From Gp6-AA40 sp032156805 (GTDB lineage Bacteria > Acidobacteriota > Vicinamibacteria > Vicinamibacterales > UBA2999): DNA of 64,000 nt. Below the pieces are notes generated by a model, which made no database searches, was not told where the DNA came from, and saw only the letters and a list, made by a program, of their open reading frames with translations. Numbering within the stretch: position 1 is the first letter of the stretch; each line of letters begins with the position of its first letter. The translations under genes were made by a program, and so were the position numbers. This document shows, piece after piece, positions 39,976-48,170 of this stretch. The stretch lies in the NCBI GenBank assembly GCA_032156805.1, contig JALDXQ010000001.1, positions 1 through 64,000 of the forward strand, given 5' to 3'.

Positions 39976-40989
39976 ATGCCCGTCCGTGATCTCTTGATCG
40001 TCGGTGCCGGCCCCTCGGGGTTGGCAACAGCCATCGCAGCCAAGCAGCACGGCCTCGACTACGTCATCGTCGATAAAGGCGTGCTCGTGAACTCGATCTT
40101 CAACTTCCCGCCGCTCATGGTGTTCTTCACGACGCCCGAGTTGCTCGAGATCGGGGGACTTCCGCTCGTCACGCCGTACGACAAGCCGACGCGCCTGGAG
40201 GCGCTGCGCTATTACCGCCGCGTCGTCGACACCTACGGTCTTCAGGTCTCGCTTCACGAGGAAGTGTGCGACATCGCGTCGCCTTCGCCAGAGGCTGCGG
40301 CGGGGCAGGACGAACCAGTGTTCACCGTCACGTCGAAAGGCCGTGGTGGCACGCGCGTGCGGCAGGCGCGTGCCGTGGTGCTGGCCATCGGGTACTATGA
40401 CCTTCCGAACTACCTGGGTGTGCAGGGCGAGAATCTCCCGCACGTCTCGCACTACTACACCGAGGCTCATCCGTACTACCGTCAGCGCGTCGTCATCGTC
40501 GGGGGCAAGAACTCCGCGGCGGAAGCGGCACTCGAGTTGTACCGAGCTGGAGCGCACGTCACGCTCGTGCACCGCCGCGACAAGCTCGGGGACTCGATCA
40601 AGTACTGGGTCCGACCCGACATCGACAACAGAATCAAGGAAGGGTCGATCGCAGCGCGATTCGAATCACAGGTCATGGAGATTCGTCCCACGGAGGTCGT
40701 GGTCGAGCGGCAGGGCGTGCAGGAGACGATTCCCGCAGAGGCGGTCTTCCTGCTGACCGGATACCACCCGGATGTCGAGCTGATGAGACGCGCAGGCATC
40801 GACTGCGATCCCGAGACGCTGACACCGGCGTTGAATTCTGAGACCTTCGAGAGTAACGTGCCGAATCTGTTCATTGCCGGCGGCGCCGTAGCGGGGAAGA
40901 ACACCGGCAACATCTTCATCGAGAATGGGCGCTTTCACGGCGAGAGGATCGTCAAGGTGCTGGCCGATCGGCGGCTTCAGGAAGCCTAG
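39976..40989 (+). CDS. ypdA: YpdA-family FAD/NADPH bacillithiol disulfide reductase
   Basis: This 337-residue flavoprotein has the FAD site 'LLIVGAGPSGLATAIAAKQ', the YpdA block 'FNFPPLMVFFTTPELLEIGG' and the NADPH site 'VVIVGGKNSAAEAALELY' with 'LVHRRD'. It also has a C-terminal FAD segment 'NLFIAGGAVAGKNTGNIFIE'. YpdA (Bdr) reduces bacillithiol disulfide in Firmicutes, and homologues mark bacteria using bacillithiol or a similar thiol. No redox CxxC pair is seen, as expected for YpdA. The methyltransferase gene overlaps its 3' end if the distal start is used. Confidence 0.88.
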   Translation: MPVRDLLIVGAGPSGLATAIAAKQHGLDYVIVDKGVLVNSIFNFPPLMVFFTTPELLEIGGLPLVTPYDKPTRLEALRYYRRVVDTYGLQVSLHEEVCDIASPSPEAAAGQDEPVFTVTSKGRGGTRVRQARAVVLAIGYYDLPNYLGVQGENLPHVSHYYTEAHPYYRQRVVIVGGKNSAAEAALELYRAGAHVTLVHRRDKLGDSIKYWVRPDIDNRIKEGSIAARFESQVMEIRPTEVVVERQGVQETIPAEAVFLLTGYHPDVELMRRAGIDCDPETLTPALNSETFESNVPNLFIAGGAVAGKNTGNIFIENGRFHGERIVKVLADRRLQEA

Positions 40990-41719
40990 GGTCCGGCCGC
41001 GACATCACAGGCGGAGTCCCTGGCTGGCCGCCGCCTGCACCCTGCTCATGGCCTGTGCTCCATTGGCGGAAGAAGGACAAGACGACACCCGCCAACGCCG
41101 ACTCGAGATGGTCGAGCGCCAGATCCGGCAACGGGGTGTCGCCGATACGCGAGTGCTCGACGTCATGCGCACGGTGCCGCGCGAGCGGTTCGTGCCAGCA
41201 GAAGCGGTGCCGCGCGCCTACGATGACAGCCCGCTCGGCATCGGGTTCGGTCAGACGATTTCTCAACCCTACATCGTGGCCTACATGACCGAGGCGCTCG
41301 CGGTTCAGCCAACGCATCGCGTCCTCGAGATCGGCACCGGGTCCGGATACCAGGCGGCTGTTCTGGGGTCGCTGGCACGCGAGGTCTACACCGTTGAGAT
41401 CGTGGCCCCGCTAGCGAAGACAGCGTCGAGGGTCCTGAGCGATCTGGGATACGCAAATGTCCACGTCCGGGAGGGCGACGGCTTTGCCGGATGGCCGGAA
41501 CACGCCCCCTTTGATCGCATCATGGTAACGGCGGCGCCGGATGAGATTCCGCAGCCGCTCATCGATCAGCTCGCACCCGGCGGCCGCCTCGTGATTCCGG
41601 TCGGGTCGCAGGGCGACACTCAATGGATGACGATTGTCGAGAAGACCGCGATGGGCGTCGCCGAGCGCAGGACCATCCCCGTGCAGTTCGTGCCATTTAC
41701 GAGGGGAAAGCCCCGTTAA
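40925..41719 (+). CDS. pcm: Protein-L-isoaspartate O-methyltransferase with lipoprotein-like signal
   Basis: The enzyme methylates isoaspartyl residues of damaged proteins using SAM. Family motifs are clear: 'RFVPAEAVPRAYDDSPLGIG', 'GQTISQPYIVAYMTEAL', the SAM site 'VLEIGTGSGYQAAVLG' and 'GGRLVIPVGS'. Before them lies 'RRSPWLAAACTLLMAC', a basic/hydrophobic stretch ending in a lipobox, which suggests an exported lipoprotein form. The start is uncertain: ATG 40925 keeps the signal but overlaps ypdA by 65 bp and has no clear ribosome site, while ATG 41048 or 41108 would give a cytoplasmic enzyme of usual length. Confidence 0.85.
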   Translation: MGAFTARGSSRCWPIGGFRKPRVRPRHHRRSPWLAAACTLLMACAPLAEEGQDDTRQRRLEMVERQIRQRGVADTRVLDVMRTVPRERFVPAEAVPRAYDDSPLGIGFGQTISQPYIVAYMTEALAVQPTHRVLEIGTGSGYQAAVLGSLAREVYTVEIVAPLAKTASRVLSDLGYANVHVREGDGFAGWPEHAPFDRIMVTAAPDEIPQPLIDQLAPGGRLVIPVGSQGDTQWMTIVEKTAMGVAERRTIPVQFVPFTRGKPR

Positions 41720-41750
41720 CCTTCCGCCGCCCGGCCCGTAATAGGGAAGC

Positions 41751-42620
41751 ATGAGACAGATTGTGCTTCTGGCGCTCGGCCTTGTGGTCCTGGGCCCCGG
41801 CGCCCAATTGGTTGAGGCCCAAGGCCAGCAGCTCCCGCCAACCCTTCGCCAACGCGGTGAACCGCCTCCGCCCAGCCAGGCTCCCACTGACGTCCCCTTT
41901 AGCCAGAATGCCCACAATACGCGGTCGGAGCTTCACAATCTGCTCTGGCAGTTGCCGCCAAGTGTTCGCGCCGTTCTTCAGAACGACCCGTCGCTCATGG
42001 AGCAGGCGGACTATCTGTCACCGTACCCGGCACTCCAAGCCTTTCTGAAGCAGCATCCCGAGATCGCCAGGAACCCGACGTTCTTCCTTGGGCGGCCCGA
42101 GGACTTCAACCGCGGGAACGAACCACTGGACGCGTTTGTGGGGATCCTTGCCGGGACCGGACTTTTTCTCGGGTTCCTGACCGTCGTCACGGTCTTCGGT
42201 TCTGTCGCCAAGCAGGTGGTCGACTACCGGCGGTGGGTACGCCAGACACGAATGCAGACCGACGTCCACACCAAGATCCTCGACCGCATGCAGTCGAACG
42301 AGGACCTGCTCGCCTACGTGCAGACGCCAGCCGGACGGAACTTCCTCGAATTCACGCCCGCCAACAGGGTTCCGGAACCGGGTGCACCCCTGAGCCGAAT
42401 CCTCTGGTCGGTGCAGGCTGGTGTGGTGCTGGCCGCCCTCGGCATCGGCTTCGCCTTCGCCCGGAACACCGTGCCCGAGGAGGTCGTCCCAGCATTCACC
42501 GTGCTCGGCATCATCGTAATGGCCCTTGGTCTTGGCGCCGTGATTTCAGCGGTCATTGCATATATCCTGACGGCTCGACTGGGACTCCTGCCCAGCCGCA
42601 GACAAGAAACCAATGCGTGA
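41751..42620 (+). CDS. Exported membrane protein upstream of an ECF sigma factor
   Basis: The 289-residue protein starts at ATG 41751 behind AGGGAA. A signal peptide (about 1-23, ending 'LVEAQG') precedes a Pro-rich extracytoplasmic region with 'LHNLLWQLPPSVRAVLQNDP' and 'HPEIARNPTFFLGRPEDFN'. Three spans follow at about 125-147, 219-240 and 248-275, and the loop between the first two is cytoplasmic and helical ('TRMQTDVHTKILDRMQSNED'). I do not recognise the family. It overlaps the sigma-factor gene by 8 bp, so it may sense an envelope signal for it. Confidence 0.65.
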   Translation: MRQIVLLALGLVVLGPGAQLVEAQGQQLPPTLRQRGEPPPPSQAPTDVPFSQNAHNTRSELHNLLWQLPPSVRAVLQNDPSLMEQADYLSPYPALQAFLKQHPEIARNPTFFLGRPEDFNRGNEPLDAFVGILAGTGLFLGFLTVVTVFGSVAKQVVDYRRWVRQTRMQTDVHTKILDRMQSNEDLLAYVQTPAGRNFLEFTPANRVPEPGAPLSRILWSVQAGVVLAALGIGFAFARNTVPEEVVPAFTVLGIIVMALGLGAVISAVIAYILTARLGLLPSRRQETNA

Positions 42621-43194
42621 AGCGACCTTGACCGATGTGGAACGGATAGGCGCGTTTGGCGATGCCGAACGAACGTTCCTCATGACCGAGGAATCGTTCC
42701 GCACGTTCTACGAGTTGACGGCACGACCGGTCTGGGCGTACCTCGCGCGTATCACAGGCGATGCGAGGCTGGCCGACGACCTCCTGCAGGAGGCGTACTA
42801 CCGCTTCCTGCGCACGCGCGCAGACTTCGAGAGCGACGATCATCGGCGCAACTACCTGTTCCGCATCGCAACGAATCTGGCGCGCGACCATCGTCGCCGC
42901 TCCGGAACGCGGGAGCGGCACCTCGTTGAAACCTCTCGAAACGAAGATGCCTCCGGCGGTGCGCACGAAGGCGATCGCGCCGTGCGCCGGCTCGATCTGG
43001 CGCGCGCGATGGAGCGGATGAAGCCGCGGGACCGATCGCTGCTCTGGCTCGCGTATGCGCAGGGGTGCTCGCACGAGGAAATCGCCGAAGTGCTTGGTGT
43101 GAAGAAAGCCAGCTTGAAGGCACTGTTGTTCCGGGCCAGGAAACGGCTGCTTGGTTTTCTCGGAACTCCCGGCAAGTGGGGAGACAGTCGATGA
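42613..43194 (+). CDS. ECF-type RNA polymerase sigma factor
   Basis: This 193-residue sigma-70 family protein has region 2 at about 28-95 ('YELTARPVWAYLARITGDAR', 'LADDLLQEAYYRFLRT') and region 4 at about 132-182 ('LLWLAYAQGCSHEEIAEVLG' then 'KKASLKALLFRARKRL', a helix-turn-helix). Region 3 is absent, as in ECF factors. The start overlaps the membrane protein gene and the stop overlaps the next gene (ATGA). This is the typical sigma/anti-sigma arrangement. Its regulon is not visible; no matching promoter motif was recognised nearby. Confidence 0.9.
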   Translation: MREATLTDVERIGAFGDAERTFLMTEESFRTFYELTARPVWAYLARITGDARLADDLLQEAYYRFLRTRADFESDDHRRNYLFRIATNLARDHRRRSGTRERHLVETSRNEDASGGAHEGDRAVRRLDLARAMERMKPRDRSLLWLAYAQGCSHEEIAEVLGVKKASLKALLFRARKRLLGFLGTPGKWGDSR

Positions 43195-43718
43195 CTGTTC
43201 GGGAATGTCCTCGCGAATCGGATGTGATTGGCGCAATCATCGCGGGCCGATGGCCAGACCAGTGCGACGAAACGCTGCACGCCCACGTTGCGCAGTGCCA
43301 GGTTTGCGGCGAAGTCGTCGGCGTGGCGAGTCTGCTCCGTCTTGACCGCAACGACCTTCATGACGAGATCACGGTGCCGGCGGCCGGTCAGGTCTGGTGG
43401 CGCGCCGCAATTCGAACGCGGCTCGAGGCATCGCAGAAAGCCACGCGGCCACTGTCCTGGGCCTTCGGGATCTCGGTCGCCTGCATCGCTGGACTGGCCC
43501 TCGCCGCCGTGGAGTTGTTGTGGGCCCCAGTGCAGTCGGCGTTCCGATCGACGGCGCCCTGGACGATTACGTTCGGCGTCAGTGAGATGACTCGATGGCT
43601 GCCGGCGTTTTCAGATCTCACACCACTGACAATGACCGGCGTGTTCGTGGTGCTTGGCGCCGCAGCCTGCCTCGTGCTCGCGCCGCTCGCGTTGTACTTC
43701 GCACTCTCCGATGAATGA
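43191..43718 (+). CDS. Putative zinc-finger anti-sigma factor
   Basis: ATG 43191 overlaps the sigma-factor stop (ATGA) and gives 175 residues. Near the N-terminus is the anti-sigma zinc signature HxxxCxxC in 'HAHVAQCQVCGEV'. It is followed by two membrane spans (about 86-110 and 145-170). This fits a ZAS-type anti-sigma factor holding the adjacent ECF sigma at the membrane. The family match rests on the short motif and position rather than overall similarity, so the call is good but not certain. The gene ends the three-gene operon. Confidence 0.75.
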   Translation: MTVRECPRESDVIGAIIAGRWPDQCDETLHAHVAQCQVCGEVVGVASLLRLDRNDLHDEITVPAAGQVWWRAAIRTRLEASQKATRPLSWAFGISVACIAGLALAAVELLWAPVQSAFRSTAPWTITFGVSEMTRWLPAFSDLTPLTMTGVFVVLGAAACLVLAPLALYFALSDE

Positions 43719-44025
43719 GCGCGGGGGCGGGGTCTCGAGATCCGCCGCTACGACAGAACGCGACCATTCAATCCGGTCATCGGACTCACCAAATTTCGCC
43801 CGGCAGGCGTTCGTGATGTCGGTCATCCGATAGTCAATTAACAACTTCCGTTCTGGTGCTTGTCCTCTTTGCAGGACCTGACATGTCGGAAAATCGTAGC
43901 GTGTGATGGGGTGTAAACAGCTGTGACTAAGTGAATTAAATCGATCACTGACATGCAGGTGCATTGCGGGATGCGGCAGCTCCTCAAGGCGGCGTCGAGT
44001 TTGCCGTTCACTCTCGCGATTCACT
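43719..44025. other. 307-bp spacer upstream of the Ig-repeat protein
   Basis: AT-richer than its surroundings. It contains a small perfect hairpin GTCCT-ctttgc-AGGAC (43862-43877) followed at once by the palindrome GACATGTC (43880-43887). CTGACATG occurs twice (43878-43885 and around 43948). I see no gene and no known riboswitch; the promoter of the large surface protein should lie here. Confidence 0.5.
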
Positions 44026-47000
44026 ATGCAGAAACACGCCCTCTCGAAAATTTCCGCCACCCTTTTCACCATCTTCTCCGCGCTCGTCCTCGCTCAGCCT
44101 GCGTCGGCAGACACCATCAGTTTGGCGTGGGATCCGAACCAGGAGTCCCAGATTTCCGGCTACATCGTTCATGTCGGTACCCGGCAAGGGACCTACACGC
44201 AGCATGTTGATGTCGGATTGACGACCACCTGGTCTTACACGAAGGCGGTCGCCGGACAGCAGTATTGCTTCGCGGTTTCTGCGTATTTCGCCGGCCCGGT
44301 CGAGGGCCCTCGCTCGAGCGAGGTATGCGGGTTCAGTAATGCGCCTCCATCGCTGGTCAATCCGGGGCCACAGAGTTCAGCTGTTAGACAGGCCGACAGT
44401 CTTCAGCTCGCTGGCACCGATCCGATGGGTGACCCGGTGACCTACAGCGCGACAGGTTTGCCTCCAGGCCTGACGGTGATGGCGTCGACCGGTTACATTT
44501 CGGGCACGCCCACGACGACTGGCAGCTACTCGGTGACTGCACGCGCGTCGGATGGCATGTTGACGGCGTCACAGACATTCACGTGGACGGTCAGCGCTCC
44601 CGACGCGACGCCGCCGGTCGTGAGCATCACGAGCCCGACATCTGCTGCGACCTACGCCACCACTGCGACGACGCTCGCGCTCAGTGGAACGGCGAGCGAC
44701 GCCGTGGGGGTCACGCAGGTGACGTGGGTGAACAACCGCGGTGGAAGTGGTACGGCCACCGGTACGGCGTCGTGGTCCGCGTCCGCAATCGCACTGCAGG
44801 CCGGAAGCAACGTCGTGACCGTGACAGCGCGAGACGCGGCTGGCAACACCGCTTCGGATCTGCTCACGGTGACAGTCAATGCGCCTCCCACGCTGGCGAG
44901 CATCGCGAACCAGTCCACGATGGTCGGGGTCTCGACCACGCTGCAACTCGTGGGAAGCGATGCCAACGGCCATGCTCTTACCCACACGGCGACCGGTCTT
45001 CCGACTGGCCTCTCAATCGCTGCGTCGAGCGGCCTCATCTCGGGTGCCCCGAGCGTCGTGGGCAATTACAGCGTGACCGCGAGGGTGTCCGATGGCGCGC
45101 TCTCAGCATCGCGCACCTTCACATGGAGTGTCGTCGCGCCGGATTCAACGTTGCCCGTCGTGAGAATCACGGGTCCAACGACCGCCACGACGTTCACGAC
45201 GACCACCGGCACCATCGCGCTCTCGGGCACCGCATCCGACAACGTCGGAGTCACCCAAGTGAGCTGGGTGAACAGCCGCGGCGGAACTGGCAATGCGACG
45301 GGTACCACGACGTGGAACGCGACCGTGGCGCTGCAAGGCGGATCCAACACGTTGACTGTCACCGCGCGGGATGCGGCCGGCAACACATCCACCGACGTCC
45401 TGACCGTGACCTACGCGTCAGGGGACGTCACCGCACCGATGCTCATCATCGATGCTCCGACGTCCACCAGCTACGTGACGACCGAATCGGCGATCGCCCT
45501 CAGCGGGAAGGCGCTCGATAACGTCGCCGTCACCTCGGTGACGTGGGCCAACGACCGTGGCGGAAACGGCGTGGCCAATCGCAGTGCCGCGGCAACCGTC
45601 GCTGGTCTGCTGGCGAATTGGCGGCTGGATGAGGGCACGGGCACGGTGGCCGGAAACACGACGGGCGAATTCACGGGCACAGTTGCCAACGGTGCGGCCT
45701 GGGTCGCTGGGCGATACGGCCAGGCCCTCGCTCTCGATGGCGTGGACGACCACGTGTCACTTCCGTCTCTCGACGTGACAGGAAGCGCACTGACGATCGC
45801 AGGATGGGTGAGGAGCAGCAGTTTCCCCGCAACGGTGCATCAGCGATTCGTCAGCAAGGCGACCGACGCCGCCGAGCAGAGTCACTACTGGATGGTCAGC
45901 CAGACGAACAACGGGCAGGACCGTCTCCGCTTCCGACTGAAAGCGGGTGGTACCACGACGACCTTGATTGCGTCCTCGGGAACCCTGCCGCTCAACAGCT
46001 GGTACCACTTCGCTGCGACATACGACGGCGCGATGATGCGCCTGTATCTGAATGGAGTTGAAGTCGGTGCCGTGGCGAAGACCGGCGCTCTCGCGACGAG
46101 CGCGGCGGTCGGGGTGAACATTGGTCGCAACCCTGACGGGTCGAACCCGATGCATGGAGCGATCGATGACGTGCGCATCTACAGTCGGGCATTGAGCGCG
46201 GCGGAGGTCGACGCGGTCTCCAGGGAACCCGGCACCAGCGGGCCGACCTGGAATGTCGCGTCAGTTGCGCTGCAACCGGGTCCGAACGTCATCACCGTGA
46301 CCGCAGCGGATGCGGCCGGCAACACGTCGTCGAAAATGTTGACGGTGACGTCGAGGGTCGCCCCGACGCTGGCGAGCATAGCCAACCAGTCCACCGAAGC
46401 GGGCCGCTCAGTGACGCTGCAGCTCAATGGCGCTGATGCTGACGGTGCCCCGCTGACGTTCGGCGCGATGGGCTTGCCCTCGGGCCTGTCAGTCGCGGCA
46501 TCGACAGGGCTCATCACGGGTACTCCGGTCACGGCCGGTTCGCATCAGGTGACTGCGACGGTGTCGGACGGAACGTTCTCGGCATCACGGACCTTCACGT
46601 GGACCGTGACGCCTGAAACCGTTGCGCCAAGCGTGGCCATCACGACCCCGACGACGGCAAGGACCCACACGACGACGTCGGCCACGTTGACGCTTGCCGG
46701 CACGGCCAGCGACAACATCGGCGTGACGCAGGTGAGCTGGTCCAACAGCCGCGGCGGAGGTGGAGTCGCAACCGGCACGACGACCTGGCGCGCGGGCATA
46801 ACGCTGCAGGGCGGCTCTAACGTGCTGACGGTAACCGCGCACGATGCCGCTGGCAATACCTCGACCGATACGTTGACGGTGACCCGCAACGTGGGGGATA
46901 CGACAGCCCCGGCCATCAGCATCACGAGGCCGACGACCGCAGCGACACACACGCGCTCAACGCCGTCGGTCGATCTGGGCGGCACGGCCAGCGACAACGT

Positions 47001-47463
47001 TGGCGTGACCCGTGTGACTTGGTCGAACGATCGTGGCGGAAGCGGCACGGCCAGCGGCACGACGAGCTGGAGCATGACGGGAGTCGTCCTGCAGCCCGGC
47101 ATCAATGTGCTGACGGTGACGGCCAGAGATGCTGCGGGCAACACGAAGTCCGACAGCCTGACCGTGACGTTCACCGACCCGCTACGGATTGCCAGCCTCA
47201 CGGCCGACCGGGCCGCGCCGCAGCCACCCGGGACGACGGTGACGTTTACGGCTGTCGGCGCGGGCGGCACCGGTCCGTATGAATACCAGTGGCGGGTCTA
47301 CGACGGTGCAAACTGGGTGACCAAGGCGAACTGGAGCTCGAACAACAGATTCGTGTGGACGCCGACGATCGCCAGGGGTTCATATCAGGTCCGCGCGGTG
47401 GTGCGGCGCACCAACGGCACTTCGATCGTCATGGCTACGAAGAACTTCCCGATCGTTCCGTAG
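44026..47463 (+). CDS. Large surface protein: fibronectin III, Ig-like and putative-Ig repeats with nested LamG domain
   Basis: The 1145-residue protein has a signal peptide (about 1-28, ending 'QPASAD') and then a fibronectin III domain (about 30-108, 'ISLAWDPNQESQISGYIVHV'). Putative-Ig (He_PIG) domains such as 'GTDPMGDPVTYSATGLPPGL' alternate with Ig-like repeats. The Ig repeats share 'LSGTASDxVGVTQVTWxNxRGG' and 'NVVTVTARDAAGNT', with about five copies. A LamG/concanavalin-type domain ('LANWRLDEGTGTVAGNTTG' to 'AIDDVRIYSRALSAAEVD', about 517-735) interrupts one Ig repeat. No anchor or sorting motif is obvious. A cell-surface or secreted carbohydrate-binding or adhesion role is likely. The ribosome site is weak. 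Confidence 0.85.
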   Translation: MQKHALSKISATLFTIFSALVLAQPASADTISLAWDPNQESQISGYIVHVGTRQGTYTQHVDVGLTTTWSYTKAVAGQQYCFAVSAYFAGPVEGPRSSEVCGFSNAPPSLVNPGPQSSAVRQADSLQLAGTDPMGDPVTYSATGLPPGLTVMASTGYISGTPTTTGSYSVTARASDGMLTASQTFTWTVSAPDATPPVVSITSPTSAATYATTATTLALSGTASDAVGVTQVTWVNNRGGSGTATGTASWSASAIALQAGSNVVTVTARDAAGNTASDLLTVTVNAPPTLASIANQSTMVGVSTTLQLVGSDANGHALTHTATGLPTGLSIAASSGLISGAPSVVGNYSVTARVSDGALSASRTFTWSVVAPDSTLPVVRITGPTTATTFTTTTGTIALSGTASDNVGVTQVSWVNSRGGTGNATGTTTWNATVALQGGSNTLTVTARDAAGNTSTDVLTVTYASGDVTAPMLIIDAPTSTSYVTTESAIALSGKALDNVAVTSVTWANDRGGNGVANRSAAATVAGLLANWRLDEGTGTVAGNTTGEFTGTVANGAAWVAGRYGQALALDGVDDHVSLPSLDVTGSALTIAGWVRSSSFPATVHQRFVSKATDAAEQSHYWMVSQTNNGQDRLRFRLKAGGTTTTLIASSGTLPLNSWYHFAATYDGAMMRLYLNGVEVGAVAKTGALATSAAVGVNIGRNPDGSNPMHGAIDDVRIYSRALSAAEVDAVSREPGTSGPTWNVASVALQPGPNVITVTAADAAGNTSSKMLTVTSRVAPTLASIANQSTEAGRSVTLQLNGADADGAPLTFGAMGLPSGLSVAASTGLITGTPVTAGSHQVTATVSDGTFSASRTFTWTVTPETVAPSVAITTPTTARTHTTTSATLTLAGTASDNIGVTQVSWSNSRGGGGVATGTTTWRAGITLQGGSNVLTVTAHDAAGNTSTDTLTVTRNVGDTTAPAISITRPTTAATHTRSTPSVDLGGTASDNVGVTRVTWSNDRGGSGTASGTTSWSMTGVVLQPGINVLTVTARDAAGNTKSDSLTVTFTDPLRIASLTADRAAPQPPGTTVTFTAVGAGGTGPYEYQWRVYDGANWVTKANWSSNNRFVWTPTIARGSYQVRAVVRRTNGTSIVMATKNFPIVP

Positions 47464-47473
47464 GTGCAAAGGC

Positions 47474-47504
47474 TGTAGCGCCGGGTCACGAACCCGTCGC
47501 TACA
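47474..47504. terminator. Long intergenic palindrome between convergent genes
   Basis: TGTAGCG-c-CGGGT and ACCCG-t-CGCTACA form a 12-bp stem with one mismatch around a 5-nt loop. It lies between the 3' ends of the Ig-repeat gene and the LON-domain gene, so it can act for both strands. It has no T-run and may also be an interspersed repeat. Confidence 0.6.
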
Positions 47505-47507
47505 GGC

Positions 47508-48164
47508 TCAGTGGGCCTGACCGCTCGTCCATTTCCCGGTGCCTGGCGCCATCATCGATCGCATCTCGAGCAGTTCGATCAGCGCACCGCATCGCGAGAG
47601 GACGCCGTTACATTCCAGAAGGGCCTGCCGCTCGATGGGTTCGAGCGCAAGGTATTGCGCCAGCGCGTTGACGAGATCATCGTCCGACACGTTGGGCGAA
47701 AGCTTGACGTCGCTGCCCCGGTGCTCCATGGCCGCGGCAAGGAGCGATTCCAACCGCCGGCGGTGCTGGTGCATCGTCGTCTTTTCCTGGTCGGTGGCCG
47801 ATTCGGCCAGCGCTTCGACGTGCGCCAGGCGATAGGGCTGTCCGCTCTGCTCGCTCGTCATTCGAAACTTCTCGAGCCCTCTCAACACGATATTGAACCG
47901 GCCATCGGGTAGCGGTTCCGAGTGCGTGATGAGGCCGGCGCATCCGATCGGGTACACCGGGGGGCGGCCCGCGTAGTCGGCTTCGTATCCCGGTCTCAGC
48001 AACACCATCCCGATGATGCGATCGCTGGCGAGCGCGTCTTTGACCATCGCGCGATAGCGAGGCTCGAAGATATGGAGCGGCAGAAAGACGTTGGGGAAGA
48101 GGACGACGTTCGGGAGCGGGAAGATCGGGATGGTGGCTGGTAGAGGCATTGCTGATTCATCCAA
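47508..48164 (-). CDS. LON substrate-binding-domain protein
   Basis: This 218-residue protein matches the N-terminal (substrate-binding) domain of Lon protease without the ATPase or protease parts. It has 'IPIFPLPNVVLFPNVFLPLH', 'IFEPRYRAMVKDAL', 'IGMVLLRPG', 'YPIGCAGLITHSEPLPDGR' and 'FNIVLRGLEKFRM'. Stand-alone versions are widespread and poorly understood. The start lies 6 bp after the end of the VWA gene on the same strand, so it is the third gene of a MoxR-VWA-LON operon. Confidence 0.85.
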   Translation of the reverse strand: MDESAMPLPATIPIFPLPNVVLFPNVFLPLHIFEPRYRAMVKDALASDRIIGMVLLRPGYEADYAGRPPVYPIGCAGLITHSEPLPDGRFNIVLRGLEKFRMTSEQSGQPYRLAHVEALAESATDQEKTTMHQHRRRLESLLAAAMEHRGSDVKLSPNVSDDDLVNALAQYLALEPIERQALLECNGVLSRCGALIELLEMRSMMAPGTGKWTSGQAH

Positions 48165-48170
48165 CGATCA

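Noticed and set aside
43852..43873. A sigma-54-like stretch (TGGTGC then TTTGC) upstream of the Ig-repeat protein
   Set aside because: GG and GC are 14 bp apart instead of 10, which sigma-54 does not accept.
43900..44025. Possible cyclic-di-GMP riboswitch upstream of the surface protein
   Set aside because: The conserved receptor core and tetraloop-receptor sequences are not visible.
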